Part shown: piece after piece, positions 16,064 to 25,463 of the stretch
Layout of the letters: the number at the start of each line of letters is the position of its first letter
Numbering within the stretch: position 1 is the first letter of the stretch
Source of the DNA: Paracoccaceae bacterium
GTDB lineage: Bacteria > Pseudomonadota > Alphaproteobacteria > Rhodobacterales > Rhodobacteraceae
NCBI GenBank assembly: GCA_021648225.1
Contig: JAKITE010000007.1
Span: forward strand, 1 to 44,355
Direction of reading: 5' to 3'
DNA length: 44,355 nucleotides
The notes under the pieces: generated by a model
The model's database searches: none
What the model saw: only the letters and a program-made list of their open reading frames with translations
Told to the model about the DNA's origin: nothing
Position numbers and translations under genes: made by a program

Positions 16064-18599
16064 TTATGATCCTGCCTGGCACGATGATCAGCTTTTTCGG
16101 GGTTTTCCCGTTCAGTGCCTTGATCACAGCATGATCTGCCAGTGCCAGTTTTTCAAGCTCGGGTTTTGGCAGGTCTTTGGCAACGGTCATTTCCGAGCGG
16201 CGTTTGCCGTTGATCTGGATCGGCAGGGTGACGGTGTTTTCGACAAGCAAAGCCGGATCGGCAACAGGGAATGGCGCATTTACAGCCATACCGGTGCCCC
16301 CCAGCAATTCCCAGATTTCCTCGGCCAAATGTGGCGTGATGGGTTGCATCAGCAGGGCCATTACTTTCATGGCCTCGCGTTTTTCCGCATTGCCAGCTTT
16401 GGATTTGGCCAGTGCAGCGGTGAATTCATATAGTTTGGCGATGGATTTGTTGAAGGCAAAATTTTCAAAGCCGTAGGTTACATCATTAATGGCGTGATGG
16501 GTGGCTTTTAACAGGGCTTGCGCCTCGTCACCGCCGATTGGCAGTTCCTCGGCACATTGGCTGATTTCATCAGCCAGTCGCCAGACCCGTTGTAGGTGTT
16601 TCCAGGATGCCTCGGCGCCTGAATTGGTCCATTCTACATCGCGTTCGGGGGGGCTGTCGGACAGGGTGAACCAGCGCGAGGTATCAGCGCCGTATTGTTC
16701 GATCTGTTCCAGCGGATCAACCGTGTTGCGTTTGGATTTCGACATTTTGATCGAGGGGCCAACCGTGACAGGTTCACCAGTTGCGCGCAGGGTGGTTTTG
16801 CCGTCTTTTTGCATAACCTCGTCCGGCGAATGCCAGACAGGGCGGCTATCGGGGCCGGTGGTCGAATAGGTTTCATGGCACACCATGCCTTGGTTAAACA
16901 AGGCGTTGAACGGTTCAATTGCCGATTCCGGCAGGTGGCCGGTTTTGGCCATGGCGCGGGCGAAAAACCGTGAATAAAGCAGGTGTAGAATTGCGTGTTC
17001 AATACCACCGACATATTGATCGACGTTCATCCAGTATTCGGCATCACCCTTGTTGGTTGGTGTGTCCGCATTGCTGGAGGTAAAACGGGCGTAATACCAA
17101 GAGCTGTCGACAAACGTGTCCATGGTATCGGTTTCGCGCTGGGCCGCTGCGCCGCATTTTGGGCAATCAACATCGCGCCATGTCGGGTGACGGTCCAGCG
17201 GGTTGCCGGGTTTGTCAAAGGTGACATCAACGGGCAGACGCACCGGCAGGTTTTGTTTTTTCTCAGGCACCACGCCGCAGGCTGGGCAATGCACGATTGG
17301 TATAGGGCAACCCCAATAGCGTTGGCGCGAAATGCCCCAGTCGCGCAGGCGGTAATTGGTTTTACCAGTGCCGGAACCGGCTTTTTCAATGCGTTTGATG
17401 ACCTCGGCTTTGGCGGTATTTATGTCCATGCCATTCAGGAAATCTGAATTGATCAGGGTGCCGCTGTCCAGAAATGCCTCGGTGCCGATTTCATAGTTTT
17501 CACCATCAGGGGAGACCACCGGAACCACAGCCAGATTATACTTTCGGGCAAAATCTATGTCGCGCTGGTCATGGGCGGGGCAACCGAAAATCGCGCCAGT
17601 GCCGTAATCCATCAGGATGAAATTGGCGATATAAACCGGCAGCTCAATGCTGCTATTAAACGGATGCACTACTTTGATGCCGGTATCAAAGCCGATTTTA
17701 TCGGCCTTTTCCATTTCCTCAGCGGAGGTGCCCATCTGGCGGCATTCCGCGTTGAATGCAGCCACGGCTGAGTCGGATTCCAAGGCTTTGGCCAAGGGAT
17801 GATCCGCAGAAATGGCGGCAAAGCTGGCCCCGAACAGGGTGTCGGGGCGGGTTGTATAGACCTCTAGCTGTTCAAACCCATCCGGCGCATCCACCGTTTC
17901 AAAATTGAATTGCAAGCCTTGGGATTTGCCGATCCAGTTTTTCTGCATCAGGCGGACTTTTTCAGGCCATTTGTCCAGACCATCCAGCGCGGTTAGCAAT
18001 TCTTCAGAATAATCGCTGATCTTAAAGAACCACTGTGTCAGTTCTTTGCGTTCCACCAATGCGCCCGATCGCCAGCCGCGACCGTTTTCGACCTGTTCAT
18101 TGGCCAGCACCGTCATATCCACAGGGTCCCAGTTAACGCTGGCATTTTTACGATAGGCCAGACCTGCATCTAGAAAATCTAGAAACAACGCTTGTTGCTG
18201 GCCGTAATATTCCGGGTCACAGGTGGCAAACTCAACGGACCAGTCATGGGATAGGCCAAGGGCTGCAAACTGGGTTTTCATCTCGGCGATGTTTTGACGG
18301 GTCCAGGCACCGGGATGGGTGTTGTTTTTCATGGCGGCGTTTTCAGCGGGCATACCAAACGCATCCCAGCCCATCGGGTGAAACACGTTAAAACCCTTGG
18401 CACGTTTATAGCGCGCAGTCAGATCGCCCATGGTATAATTGCGCACATGGCCGATATGCAAAACCCCAGAAGGATAAGGAAACATCTCCAGCACATAGTA
18501 TTTTTCGCGCGATTCGTCGCGAACGGCTTTGAAAACCTCGGCCTCTTGCCATTTTTGCTGCCATTTCGGCTCTGCCACATGGGCATTATAACGAGACAT
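16050..18599 (-). CDS. leuS: leucyl-tRNA synthetase
   Basis: An 849-residue class Ia aminoacyl-tRNA synthetase. The HIGH motif is at residues 48-51 (PYPSGVLHIGHVRNY) and KMSKS lies in GPSIKMSKSKRNTVDP, with zinc-type CPACG and CPKCG pairs between them and the editing domain in the middle. It charges tRNA-Leu in the cytoplasm. The ATG at 18599 gives the family start (MSRYNAHVAEPKWQQKW) and has AGGAG about 9 bases upstream. The frame stays open for another 46 codons to 18737, but that extension has no family features and is not used. It is the first gene of the leuS-lptE-holA operon. Confidence 0.97.
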   Translation of the reverse strand: MSRYNAHVAEPKWQQKWQEAEVFKAVRDESREKYYVLEMFPYPSGVLHIGHVRNYTMGDLTARYKRAKGFNVFHPMGWDAFGMPAENAAMKNNTHPGAWTRQNIAEMKTQFAALGLSHDWSVEFATCDPEYYGQQQALFLDFLDAGLAYRKNASVNWDPVDMTVLANEQVENGRGWRSGALVERKELTQWFFKISDYSEELLTALDGLDKWPEKVRLMQKNWIGKSQGLQFNFETVDAPDGFEQLEVYTTRPDTLFGASFAAISADHPLAKALESDSAVAAFNAECRQMGTSAEEMEKADKIGFDTGIKVVHPFNSSIELPVYIANFILMDYGTGAIFGCPAHDQRDIDFARKYNLAVVPVVSPDGENYEIGTEAFLDSGTLINSDFLNGMDINTAKAEVIKRIEKAGSGTGKTNYRLRDWGISRQRYWGCPIPIVHCPACGVVPEKKQNLPVRLPVDVTFDKPGNPLDRHPTWRDVDCPKCGAAAQRETDTMDTFVDSSWYYARFTSSNADTPTNKGDAEYWMNVDQYVGGIEHAILHLLYSRFFARAMAKTGHLPESAIEPFNALFNQGMVCHETYSTTGPDSRPVWHSPDEVMQKDGKTTLRATGEPVTVGPSIKMSKSKRNTVDPLEQIEQYGADTSRWFTLSDSPPERDVEWTNSGAEASWKHLQRVWRLADEISQCAEELPIGGDEAQALLKATHHAINDVTYGFENFAFNKSIAKLYEFTAALAKSKAGNAEKREAMKVMALLMQPITPHLAEEIWELLGGTGMAVNAPFPVADPALLVENTVTLPIQINGKRRSEMTVAKDLPKPELEKLALADHAVIKALNGKTPKKLIIVPGRIINVVI

Positions 18600-18856
18600 A
18601 GGGTCTGGCTCCTGTTTGGGCATGGCAAATGATGCAGCCCGAATTGATGTTTCACCCCCTATTATCTGCTCCATTCTATCGGAACAAGCGGGGATTGGCG
18701 CAAAACTGTGACATGGGTGCAACAGGTGGGAAAACATATGCCGGATTGGTTTTGGGTTGCTTGACCCTTGGGGCAGGATAGATGAATAAAGGCTTACTCC
18801 TTTCGGGCAATCCGGATTTGGTAAATGTAATTTTAATATAAAAACGAGGAAAAACG

Positions 18857-19849
18857 ATGAAAAACGTTCTCTTTGCTACAACAGCTCTGGTTGCCTTCGC
18901 AGGCGCAGCAGTTGCTGAAGTTGGCTTCTCCGGTGACGTAGAAGTAGGCTATTATGATGATGGCACCGCGGCACTCACTAACGGCTTCTATGCCGAAGGC
19001 AGCCTTGACCTGACTGCTTCCATGGATTTCGACTACGGTGTTTCCGTAGAAGTAACTTATGGCGCTGATCTCTACACTGGCCTTACTTGGGATGCTTTCC
19101 CGACAGTTGTAATCACAACCGAATGGGTTACCCTGACAGCTGGTAATGCTGAAAGCGCCGGCCTTGATCACTATTCCGACGTTGACGGCATGGGCGGCAC
19201 AGCCGGCTTCAATGATGCTGACGCAAACGGCGATTTCCTTGTTCGTGCTGACGTAACCTTTGGTGACATCTCTGCATCCGTATCGGGTGTTGCAGCAGTT
19301 AACCCTGGCGCACTGACATTGCTTTCCGTTGGTGCTTCCGGCTCTTTCGGTTCGGTTTCCTTCGGCGTTGGTTATGACGATGGCGGCGAAATGGGTATCA
19401 GTGTTGGTACTTCCTTCGGTGGCTTTGATGTTGACGTAGCTTACCAAGCAGATGCTGTTGAAAACTCCGTTGGTGTTGCTGTTGGCACAACAATCGGCTC
19501 CATGGATGTTGCCGGTTATTATGCAATGAACTCTGCAGCTGCCACAGACGATGCATATGGCGTTTCTGTTAACACAACATTCGGCGATGCGTCTGTTGGC
19601 GTATACTGGGATGGCGATGCTGGCGGTGCTAGCAACTTCGGCGTAGACGTTGAATATGCTGTTTCCGAAGCAATCACCGTATTCGCTGGCTATGACCAAG
19701 CAGACCTCTATTATGTTGGCGCAATCATGGATATCGCTGACGGTGCTGCAGTTGGCGCTTCTTATGCTGACGACACTAATACTGCTACCGAATTTGGTCC
19801 ACAAGACTTCGCGGCGGGCCTTAAGGTTTGGTTCTCTGCTGAATTCTAA
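18857..19849 (+). CDS. outer-membrane porin (Rhodobacter type)
   Basis: A 330-residue outer-membrane beta-barrel. A cleavable signal peptide MKNVLFATTALVAFAGAAVA precedes EVGFSGDVEVGYYDD. The rest alternates short amphipathic strands with Gly/Asp-rich turns and ends in aromatic WFSAEF, the C-terminal Phe recognised by the Bam machinery. Low Lys/Arg and high Asp/Gly suggest an acidic barrel suited to a marine cell. Codon choice is narrower than in neighbours (GTT, GCT, GGC, TTC, GAA), as in highly expressed genes. The ribosome binding site GAGGAAAA lies 6 bases upstream, and a strong terminator follows directly, so it is a single-gene transcript. Confidence 0.9.
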   Translation: MKNVLFATTALVAFAGAAVAEVGFSGDVEVGYYDDGTAALTNGFYAEGSLDLTASMDFDYGVSVEVTYGADLYTGLTWDAFPTVVITTEWVTLTAGNAESAGLDHYSDVDGMGGTAGFNDADANGDFLVRADVTFGDISASVSGVAAVNPGALTLLSVGASGSFGSVSFGVGYDDGGEMGISVGTSFGGFDVDVAYQADAVENSVGVAVGTTIGSMDVAGYYAMNSAAATDDAYGVSVNTTFGDASVGVYWDGDAGGASNFGVDVEYAVSEAITVFAGYDQADLYYVGAIMDIADGAAVGASYADDTNTATEFGPQDFAAGLKVWFSAEF

Positions 19850-19872
19850 TCCAACCGGATTATTATGATAAG

Positions 19873-19901
19873 AAGGGCGGATCATTTGGTCCGCCCTTTT
19901 T
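19873..19901 (+). terminator. intrinsic terminator after the porin gene
   Basis: A perfect 9-base stem AAGGGCGGA/TCCGCCCTT with an 8-base loop is followed by T-rich sequence. It starts 23 bases after the porin stop. Confidence 0.92.
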
Positions 19902-19921
19902 CTTTGGGGTAAGGAAAAGAT

Positions 19922-20572
19922 ATGTCTTTGTTGGAAATTCAGGAACGGGTGGCTGCTGCTGCGGTTAATTCAGGCCGCCTTGCTGTGGATGTTTCATTGA
20001 TTGCGGTCTCAAAAATGCAACCCGATGCGCGGGTTAAAACTGTGCTTGACCAAGGCCAGCGTATATTTGGCGAAAACAAGGTTCAGGAGGCCAGCGGCAA
20101 ATGGCCCGGGTTTAAGGCGCAATATTCAGGTATTGACCTGCACCTGATCGGGCCGCTGCAAACCAACAAGGTAAAACCGGCATTGGCATTGTTTGATGCA
20201 ATTCATACGCTGGACCGGCCCAAATTGGCCCGCAAGCTGGCCGTGGAGATTCAGGCGTTGGGCCAAGCGCCGCAATTGTTTATTCAGGTCAATACGGGTG
20301 AGGAGCCGCAGAAATCAGGGATTTTACCGGCTGATCTGGACGGGTTTATTGCGCAATGCCGCACGGAATTTGATCTGCCGATTGCAGGGTTGATGGTGAT
20401 TCCCCCGATTGATGAAGAACCAAGCCTGCATTTTGCTTTGCTGGCCAAAATGGCCAAACGCAATGGTTTGGCGGGGTTGTCGATGGGGATGAGCAGTGAT
20501 TTTGAAAGCGCGATTGCCTTGGGTGCGACCCATATCAGGGTTGGCTCGGCTATATTTGGCGCGCGGGGTTAA
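19922..20572 (+). CDS. yggS: YggS-family PLP homeostasis protein
   Basis: A 216-residue single-domain PLP-binding protein with an alanine racemase-like barrel fold. Features are AVSKMQPDARV, where the lysine forms the PLP Schiff base, FGENKVQEASGKW, LHLIGPLQTNKVKPAL, FIQVNTGEEPQKSG and the closing LSMGMSSDFESAIALGATHIRVGSAIFG that grips the phosphate. The family controls free PLP and amino-acid homeostasis and has no confirmed catalytic reaction. It lies 20 bases after the porin terminator and converges with the von Willebrand A gene. Confidence 0.93.
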   Translation: MSLLEIQERVAAAAVNSGRLAVDVSLIAVSKMQPDARVKTVLDQGQRIFGENKVQEASGKWPGFKAQYSGIDLHLIGPLQTNKVKPALALFDAIHTLDRPKLARKLAVEIQALGQAPQLFIQVNTGEEPQKSGILPADLDGFIAQCRTEFDLPIAGLMVIPPIDEEPSLHFALLAKMAKRNGLAGLSMGMSSDFESAIALGATHIRVGSAIFGARG

Positions 20573-20586
20573 GCCGTTAACCATTC

Positions 20587-20617
20587 AACGCCCCCGCAAA
20601 ATACGAGGGCGTTTTGT
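20587..20617. terminator. terminator between convergent yggS and the VWA gene
   Basis: Arms AACGCCC (20587-20593) and GGGCGTT (20607-20613) extend inward with one mismatch and are followed by TTTTG. It lies 14 bases after yggS and about 45 bases after the convergent VWA gene ends, and could work in both directions. Confidence 0.7.
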
Positions 20618-20658
20618 TCAGCTTGATTGCCGTCTGAAAATTGACAGCATAGCCCGCG

Positions 20659-22749
20659 TTATTGCGCGGTTTCGGCCAGTCGAACCAGACGGATGAATTC
20701 AGCACGATAGCCAAACATATCATCGCCTTTTGCTGCATTGGCCAGCGCCACAACATCATCATATGACCAATCGCCCAGCCGGGTATCGCCGCGCAGCAAT
20801 TGCCCGAAACCGGCCACGGCGGCGGCAAAATCAACCTCGCTGCCCAGCCCTGCATCCGCGTCGGCAAATACTGGCGTGGTGATCAAAATCGACGTGCTTT
20901 CGCCGGGGTTTTTATAGCGCAGCTTCAGGAATGCCAATTCACCATTGCTTTCGGGCAGAGGTTCCGCATCGCCGTAACGCAGCGGATCGTTGCTGATCGC
21001 CGCAGACCCAACCGGGGTGATTTCGTAAAGCGCGGTAACCGAATGACCGGCGCCAATATCGCCCGCATCGACCGCGTCATTGTTGAAATCCTCGCGCGCC
21101 AAGGCACGGGTTTCATAGCCGATCAGGCGATATTCGGCGACCTCGGACGGGTTGAATTCCACCTGAATTTTGACATCTTGTGCGATGGTAAACAGCGCGC
21201 CGCCAATCTGGTCAACCAGCACTTTTTGGGCTTCGGCCAATGTGTCGATATAGGCAGCGGTGCCATTGCCGTTTTGCGCCAGCGTTTGCATCAGGGCATC
21301 GTTATAATTGCCTTGGCCAAAGCCGAGGATCGACAGGTAAATTCCGGTATCGCGTTTTTCCTCGATAAATTTTTTCATTGCTTCCGGGTCTGCAATCCCG
21401 ACGTTAAAATCGCCATCCGTGGCCAGAATTACGCGGCTGGTATCGCCATCATAGGCCATTTCCTGCGCCAAGGCATAGGCTTGCTGCAAGCCTGCCTGAC
21501 CAGCGGTGGAACCACCGGAATGCAGCTGGGTTAAGCTGCGCAAAATCTTGGTGCGTTCGGATGCCGGGGTGGGTTCCAGCACCATACCAGCCGACCCTGC
21601 ATAGGTGACAATCGCCACGCTATCTTGGTCATTTAGCTCGCTTAACATCAAACGAAAGCTTTGGATCAGCAGCGGCAATTTGTTGGGCTGGCCCATCGAA
21701 CCAGACGTATCAATCAGGAAAACCAGATTAACCGGCGGCCGATCATTTGCGGCCAGTTCATAGCCTTGGATGCCGATATGCAACAGTTGGGTATCAGGGT
21801 TCCACGGGGTGTCGGTGACCGTTACGGAGGAGGTAAACGGCGCCTCGCCCGCCGTTGGCAGGGGGTAATCATAGGTAAAATAATTGATCATTTCTTCGGT
21901 GCGCACTGCATCGGGATTGGGCAGATACCCGTTCAGAATTGAATTGCGCACAAAGCTGTAGGATGCGGTATCCACATCAATCGAAAAGGTCGAAACCGGA
22001 TCATCCAGCGTTATTTTTAGCGGATTTATGGGTTGGCCCGCGAATTGGTCACGGGTGGATTCGGGTGGTGCGGCAAAGCCCTGATCATCCCTGATCTGAT
22101 CTGCACCCAAACCGCCTATGACCGCTTCGGCTGCCGGTGCAACCGCCGAAAGCTGGCCAACTTGTGCGTCGGCAACTGCCTGCCCGCGCGAGTCTGCTTC
22201 GTTTTCAGCAACGCGTTCGCGCACCAGCGGCGCGGCATTGGTCGGGGCCGGGGGCGCAATTTCAAGGCTTTCGGCCCTGATCGTTGCATCCGGCTGTGCG
22301 GCTTGGGCCAATTCTTCGATGGCGGGGACCATCGCCGGGGTGGTTTTTGTTGCGCCAAGATCGGTGATTTGTTCGGTGGTGATAATCGGTGTCCGGCCAA
22401 GGGATGTTTCGCCATCAAATTGCCCCACATCGGGCGCGGTTGAACCGTTGACGTTAATATTCTGGGTGATCACCACCGCCAAAGCAATGGTGGCAAAACT
22501 TGCGGTGCCGAGCATGATTCGACGGCCGGTTAAATGGGTAAACATATCCTTAAATCCTTCCAATATTCCGCGACCCGTTTTGGGGCGGTTATGGATAGGA
22601 CGCGCGGCGTCAGGTGATCCTTGGAAATTTTCTGCATTTTTTTCAAATGCGTCCATTCCGGCAGAAATAGCCGCCATTTTGGCGGATTTTGATGGCGGTG
22701 GAATGTCGTCGCGCAGCAATGCGGCGAGTTTTTCTAGGTCATCATTCAT
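20659..22749 (-). CDS. membrane-anchored von Willebrand factor A protein (YfbK-like)
   Basis: A 696-residue protein. Residues 1-77 are charged and cytoplasmic-looking. One transmembrane helix (about 78-96, MLGTASFATIALAVVITQ) follows. Then comes a long Pro/Ala/Glu-rich linker (100-235), a YfbK-like segment (TFSIDVDTASYSFVRNSI, about 254-271), a VWA domain whose metal-ion-dependent adhesion site is DTSGS at 347-351, and a C-terminal DUF3520-like region. The VWA and C-terminal parts would be periplasmic. The start overlaps the stop of the upstream ECF sigma factor gene (ATGA), so the two are coupled. The first 77 residues are in the right place to act as an anti-sigma domain, although no zinc motif (HxxxCxxC) is present. 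Function is otherwise unknown. Confidence 0.85.
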   Translation of the reverse strand: MNDDLEKLAALLRDDIPPPSKSAKMAAISAGMDAFEKNAENFQGSPDAARPIHNRPKTGRGILEGFKDMFTHLTGRRIMLGTASFATIALAVVITQNINVNGSTAPDVGQFDGETSLGRTPIITTEQITDLGATKTTPAMVPAIEELAQAAQPDATIRAESLEIAPPAPTNAAPLVRERVAENEADSRGQAVADAQVGQLSAVAPAAEAVIGGLGADQIRDDQGFAAPPESTRDQFAGQPINPLKITLDDPVSTFSIDVDTASYSFVRNSILNGYLPNPDAVRTEEMINYFTYDYPLPTAGEAPFTSSVTVTDTPWNPDTQLLHIGIQGYELAANDRPPVNLVFLIDTSGSMGQPNKLPLLIQSFRLMLSELNDQDSVAIVTYAGSAGMVLEPTPASERTKILRSLTQLHSGGSTAGQAGLQQAYALAQEMAYDGDTSRVILATDGDFNVGIADPEAMKKFIEEKRDTGIYLSILGFGQGNYNDALMQTLAQNGNGTAAYIDTLAEAQKVLVDQIGGALFTIAQDVKIQVEFNPSEVAEYRLIGYETRALAREDFNNDAVDAGDIGAGHSVTALYEITPVGSAAISNDPLRYGDAEPLPESNGELAFLKLRYKNPGESTSILITTPVFADADAGLGSEVDFAAAVAGFGQLLRGDTRLGDWSYDDVVALANAAKGDDMFGYRAEFIRLVRLAETAQ

Positions 22750-23288
22750 TGCAACATCTCCTCCTCAACGGCCATGCGGCGCAATTCTTTTTTCACTTCG
22801 GACATGCGCCAGCTTACGGAACCTTCCGATAGGCCAAGCGCGTTTCCGGCGGCTTTATGGGTTAGTTCCTCGCCCAGAACCAGCGCAACAGTCTCGCGTA
22901 ATTCGGGGGAAAGCCGCGACATGGCGCGGGTTAGCCATAGCATGTTTTCCGATTTTTGGCTGGCGGCATCGCGCTGCATCAGTTCAACATCGCCCCAGCC
23001 ATCCGCCGCGCGGGCTTGTGCGCCACGACGGCGCATCAGGTCTCGGCCTGCATTGACCACCACGCGGTAAAGCCAGCTCTCGAATTTGCTGTCAGCCTTA
23101 AAGCTGCGCAGTTTTGCCGGTAATGTTGTGCAAATTTCCTGCACCAGATCCTCCGCATCTGCTTGTTGGCCGAGCGTGCGAAACGCCACCCGATACATCA
23201 GGTCATAATGGCGCTCCAGCAGGGCACGAAACGCATCTGCATTGCCGCCGCCAGCCAGTTTCGCCAGTTTTTCGCTCGAATAATCCAT
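22746..23288 (-). CDS. ECF-type RNA polymerase sigma factor
   Basis: A 180-residue extracytoplasmic-function sigma factor with only regions 2 and 4. Region 2 (about residues 20-92) has YDLMYRVAFRTLGQQADAED and the -10 recognition segment FKADSKFESWLYRVVVNAGRD. Region 4 (about 120-175) has SPELRETVALVLGEELTHKAAGNALGLSEGSVSWRMSEVKKEL, a helix-turn-helix for the -35. It is the first gene of a two-gene minus-strand operon with the VWA protein, which suggests that protein regulates it or is its output. No convincing ECF promoter was found upstream. Confidence 0.9.
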   Translation of the reverse strand: MDYSSEKLAKLAGGGNADAFRALLERHYDLMYRVAFRTLGQQADAEDLVQEICTTLPAKLRSFKADSKFESWLYRVVVNAGRDLMRRRGAQARAADGWGDVELMQRDAASQKSENMLWLTRAMSRLSPELRETVALVLGEELTHKAAGNALGLSEGSVSWRMSEVKKELRRMAVEEEMLQ

Positions 23289-23435
23289 ATGGTCCTGATG
23301 ATAAGACGCAACCCGCTTGGCAATCCTTGGCAGATATTTGAAAAAATCTAAAGGGGGGTGGTTGGAAAAGAAATGAACGATGGTTCAATTAAAGGGGTTG
23401 TCAGACGAAATTTTATTGTTAGTCTGTGGTTGTGA

Positions 23436-23450
23436 CGCAATTAAATTGCG
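23436..23450. promoter_or_regulatory. candidate operator before the acyl-CoA/ABC operon
   Basis: A perfect 15-base palindrome, CGCAATT-A-AATTGCG, lies 63 bases before the first gene of the operon and 148 bases upstream of the divergent ECF sigma gene. Its symmetry and position suit a dimeric repressor; no regulator gene is adjacent. Confidence 0.3.
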
Positions 23451-23513
23451 CATCTGGTGCCAACGCGCATCAAATAATTCGGCGAAGGCAACTTCGTTAA
23501 GGGAGGATACGGA

Positions 23514-25463
23514 TTGGATACGAAAAAGGTTCTGCCTGACGGGCTGGACACGTTCCCTAAATTGCTGGCGCGTAATGCGGTGCAATGGGCGGAACTGCCT
23601 GCATATCGTGAAAAAGAATTTGGCATCTGGCAAAGCTGGACATGGGCCGAGGTGGCGGAAAACGTCAATGCGCTGGCCATGGGTTATGTGGCGCTGGGGT
23701 TGAACGAGGGCGACCATGTGGCGATTATCGGCCGCAACCGGCCTTATTTATATTGGGCCATGTTGGCAGCGCAATCAGCGGGGGCCATTCCTGTGCCGCT
23801 GTATCAAGACGCAAATGCCGAAGAAATGGCCTATGTTCTGGGCCATTGCGGCGCGCGCTTTGTGATTGCCGAAGACCAGGAACAGGTCGACAAAGTGTTG
23901 GAGATTTCTGAGCAAACCCCGAATGTCGAGCAAATCATATATTTTGATAAACGCGGTATGCGTAAATATGACCATACCAATCTGAACGCATATGAAGATG
24001 TACAGGCCGAGGGCCGCGCCGGCAATCAACGCCTTGCGCCGGTTTTGGCGGAACGCCAAGCCAAGCTGGATGAAAACAGCACCTGTGTGATGCTGTATAC
24101 ATCGGGCACCACCGGCAAACCCAAGGGCGTGGTGTTGAGCAACACCAATATTATTGCTACCAGCATTTCCAGTTCCGAATTTGATAATCTGAATGCGGGG
24201 GATTCTGTGCTGGCCTATTTGCCGATGGCGTGGGTGGGGGATTTCATTTTTTCAATCGGGCAATGTTGCTGGACAGGGTTTTGTGTGGCTTGCCCCGAAA
24301 GCCCCGAAACCATGCAGGCGGATCTGCGTGAAATCGGCCCCAGCTATTTCTTTGCCCCACCACGGTTTTTTGAAGGGCTGCTGACCAATGTGATGATCCG
24401 CATTGAAGATGCCAGTAAGTTGAAACGCTATTGGTTCCATAAATATATGGCCCATGCCAAACGGGTGGGGCCTGATTTGCTGGATGGCAAGCCGGTTTCC
24501 TTTATGGACCGCCTGAAATATCGCATCGGTGATTTTCTGATTTATTCACCGCTGAAAAACACCCTTGGCCTGTCTAAGGTGCGGGTCGGTTACACAGCAG
24601 GCGAGGCCATCGGGCCGGAGATTTTTGAATTTTACCGCGCACTTGGTATTAACCTGAAACAGCTTTATGGCCAGACAGAGGCCTCGGTGTTTATCACCCA
24701 GCAGCCCGACGGCGAAGTGCGGGCTGATACGGTTGGCGTGCCAAGCCCCGGGGTTGAATTGAAAATCGGCGATAATGGCGAGGTATTTTACCGATCACCC
24801 GGGGTGTTTGTCGAATATTTCAAAAACCCTGAAAGCACTGCCGATACCAAAGATGCCGAGGGCTGGGTGGCCACTGGCGATGCCGGATTTATCGAGGAAA
24901 GCAGCGGTCATTTACGGATTATCGACCGCGCCAAGGATGTGGGCAAAATGGCGGATGGCACCATGTTTGCGCCTAAATTTGTGGAAAACAAACTCAAATT
25001 CTATCCCAATATTCTGGAAGCTGTGGTGTTTGGCGATGGCCGTGACAGTTGCACTGCCTTTATCAATATTGATCTGGGCGCGGTGGGCAACTGGGCTGAA
25101 CGCAACAATGTGGCCTATACCAGCTATCAGGATCTGGCGGCGCATCCCGATGTATATGGTGCCATTCAGCAACATATCGAGGAAGTGAACAAATCTATTG
25201 CCAAGGATTCGATGTTGTCGGGCTGTCAGATCAACCGGTTTCTGGTTTTGCACAAGGAGCTGGATGCGGATGATGGCGAAATGACCCGCACCCGCAAGGT
25301 GCGCCGCAAAATTGTGGCGGATAAATACGATGATCTGATCGGGGCGCTTTATGACGGGTCTGCAACGATCAGCACCGAAACCGAGGTAACCTATGAAGAT
25401 GGCCGCAAGGGATCCATCAGCGCAACGCTTGAATTGCGCGACGTGAAAATGGTGGCAGCATGA
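23514..25463 (+). CDS. AMP-dependent acyl-CoA synthetase (long-chain type)
   Basis: A 649-residue adenylate-forming enzyme that would activate a carboxylic acid to its CoA thioester. The AMP-binding P-loop is CVMLYTSGTTGKPKGVVLSN (about residues 193-212). It also has AYLPMAWVGDFIFSI, the A5 motif KQLYGQTEASVF, a VGVPSPGVELKIGDNGEV stretch, the hinge motif GWVATGDAGF, and RIIDRAKDVGKMADGTMFAPKFVE. Length and motifs fit the FadD15-like long-chain branch used beside Liv-type transporters, not the shorter FadD. The start is a TTG with GGGAGG 7 bases upstream. Its stop overlaps the ABC ATPase start (ATGA). The substrate could be a fatty, aromatic or branched acid. Confidence 0.85.
   Translation: MDTKKVLPDGLDTFPKLLARNAVQWAELPAYREKEFGIWQSWTWAEVAENVNALAMGYVALGLNEGDHVAIIGRNRPYLYWAMLAAQSAGAIPVPLYQDANAEEMAYVLGHCGARFVIAEDQEQVDKVLEISEQTPNVEQIIYFDKRGMRKYDHTNLNAYEDVQAEGRAGNQRLAPVLAERQAKLDENSTCVMLYTSGTTGKPKGVVLSNTNIIATSISSSEFDNLNAGDSVLAYLPMAWVGDFIFSIGQCCWTGFCVACPESPETMQADLREIGPSYFFAPPRFFEGLLTNVMIRIEDASKLKRYWFHKYMAHAKRVGPDLLDGKPVSFMDRLKYRIGDFLIYSPLKNTLGLSKVRVGYTAGEAIGPEIFEFYRALGINLKQLYGQTEASVFITQQPDGEVRADTVGVPSPGVELKIGDNGEVFYRSPGVFVEYFKNPESTADTKDAEGWVATGDAGFIEESSGHLRIIDRAKDVGKMADGTMFAPKFVENKLKFYPNILEAVVFGDGRDSCTAFINIDLGAVGNWAERNNVAYTSYQDLAAHPDVYGAIQQHIEEVNKSIAKDSMLSGCQINRFLVLHKELDADDGEMTRTRKVRRKIVADKYDDLIGALYDGSATISTETEVTYEDGRKGSISATLELRDVKMVAA

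Noticed and set aside
18600..18737. 46-codon N-terminal extension of leucyl-tRNA synthetase
   Set aside because: It is Cys/Pro/His-rich without family match; the ATG at 18599 gives the usual start and has AGGAG in position.
18738..18856. Vegetative promoter for the porin at TTGACC (18761-18766)
   Set aside because: No acceptable -10 lies 16-18 bases downstream, so no promoter is called although the porin must have one here.
23289..23330. ECF-type promoter (GGATT...CGTCTT) before the sigma factor gene
   Set aside because: The spacer is only about 13 bases and the -10 would sit almost on the start codon.
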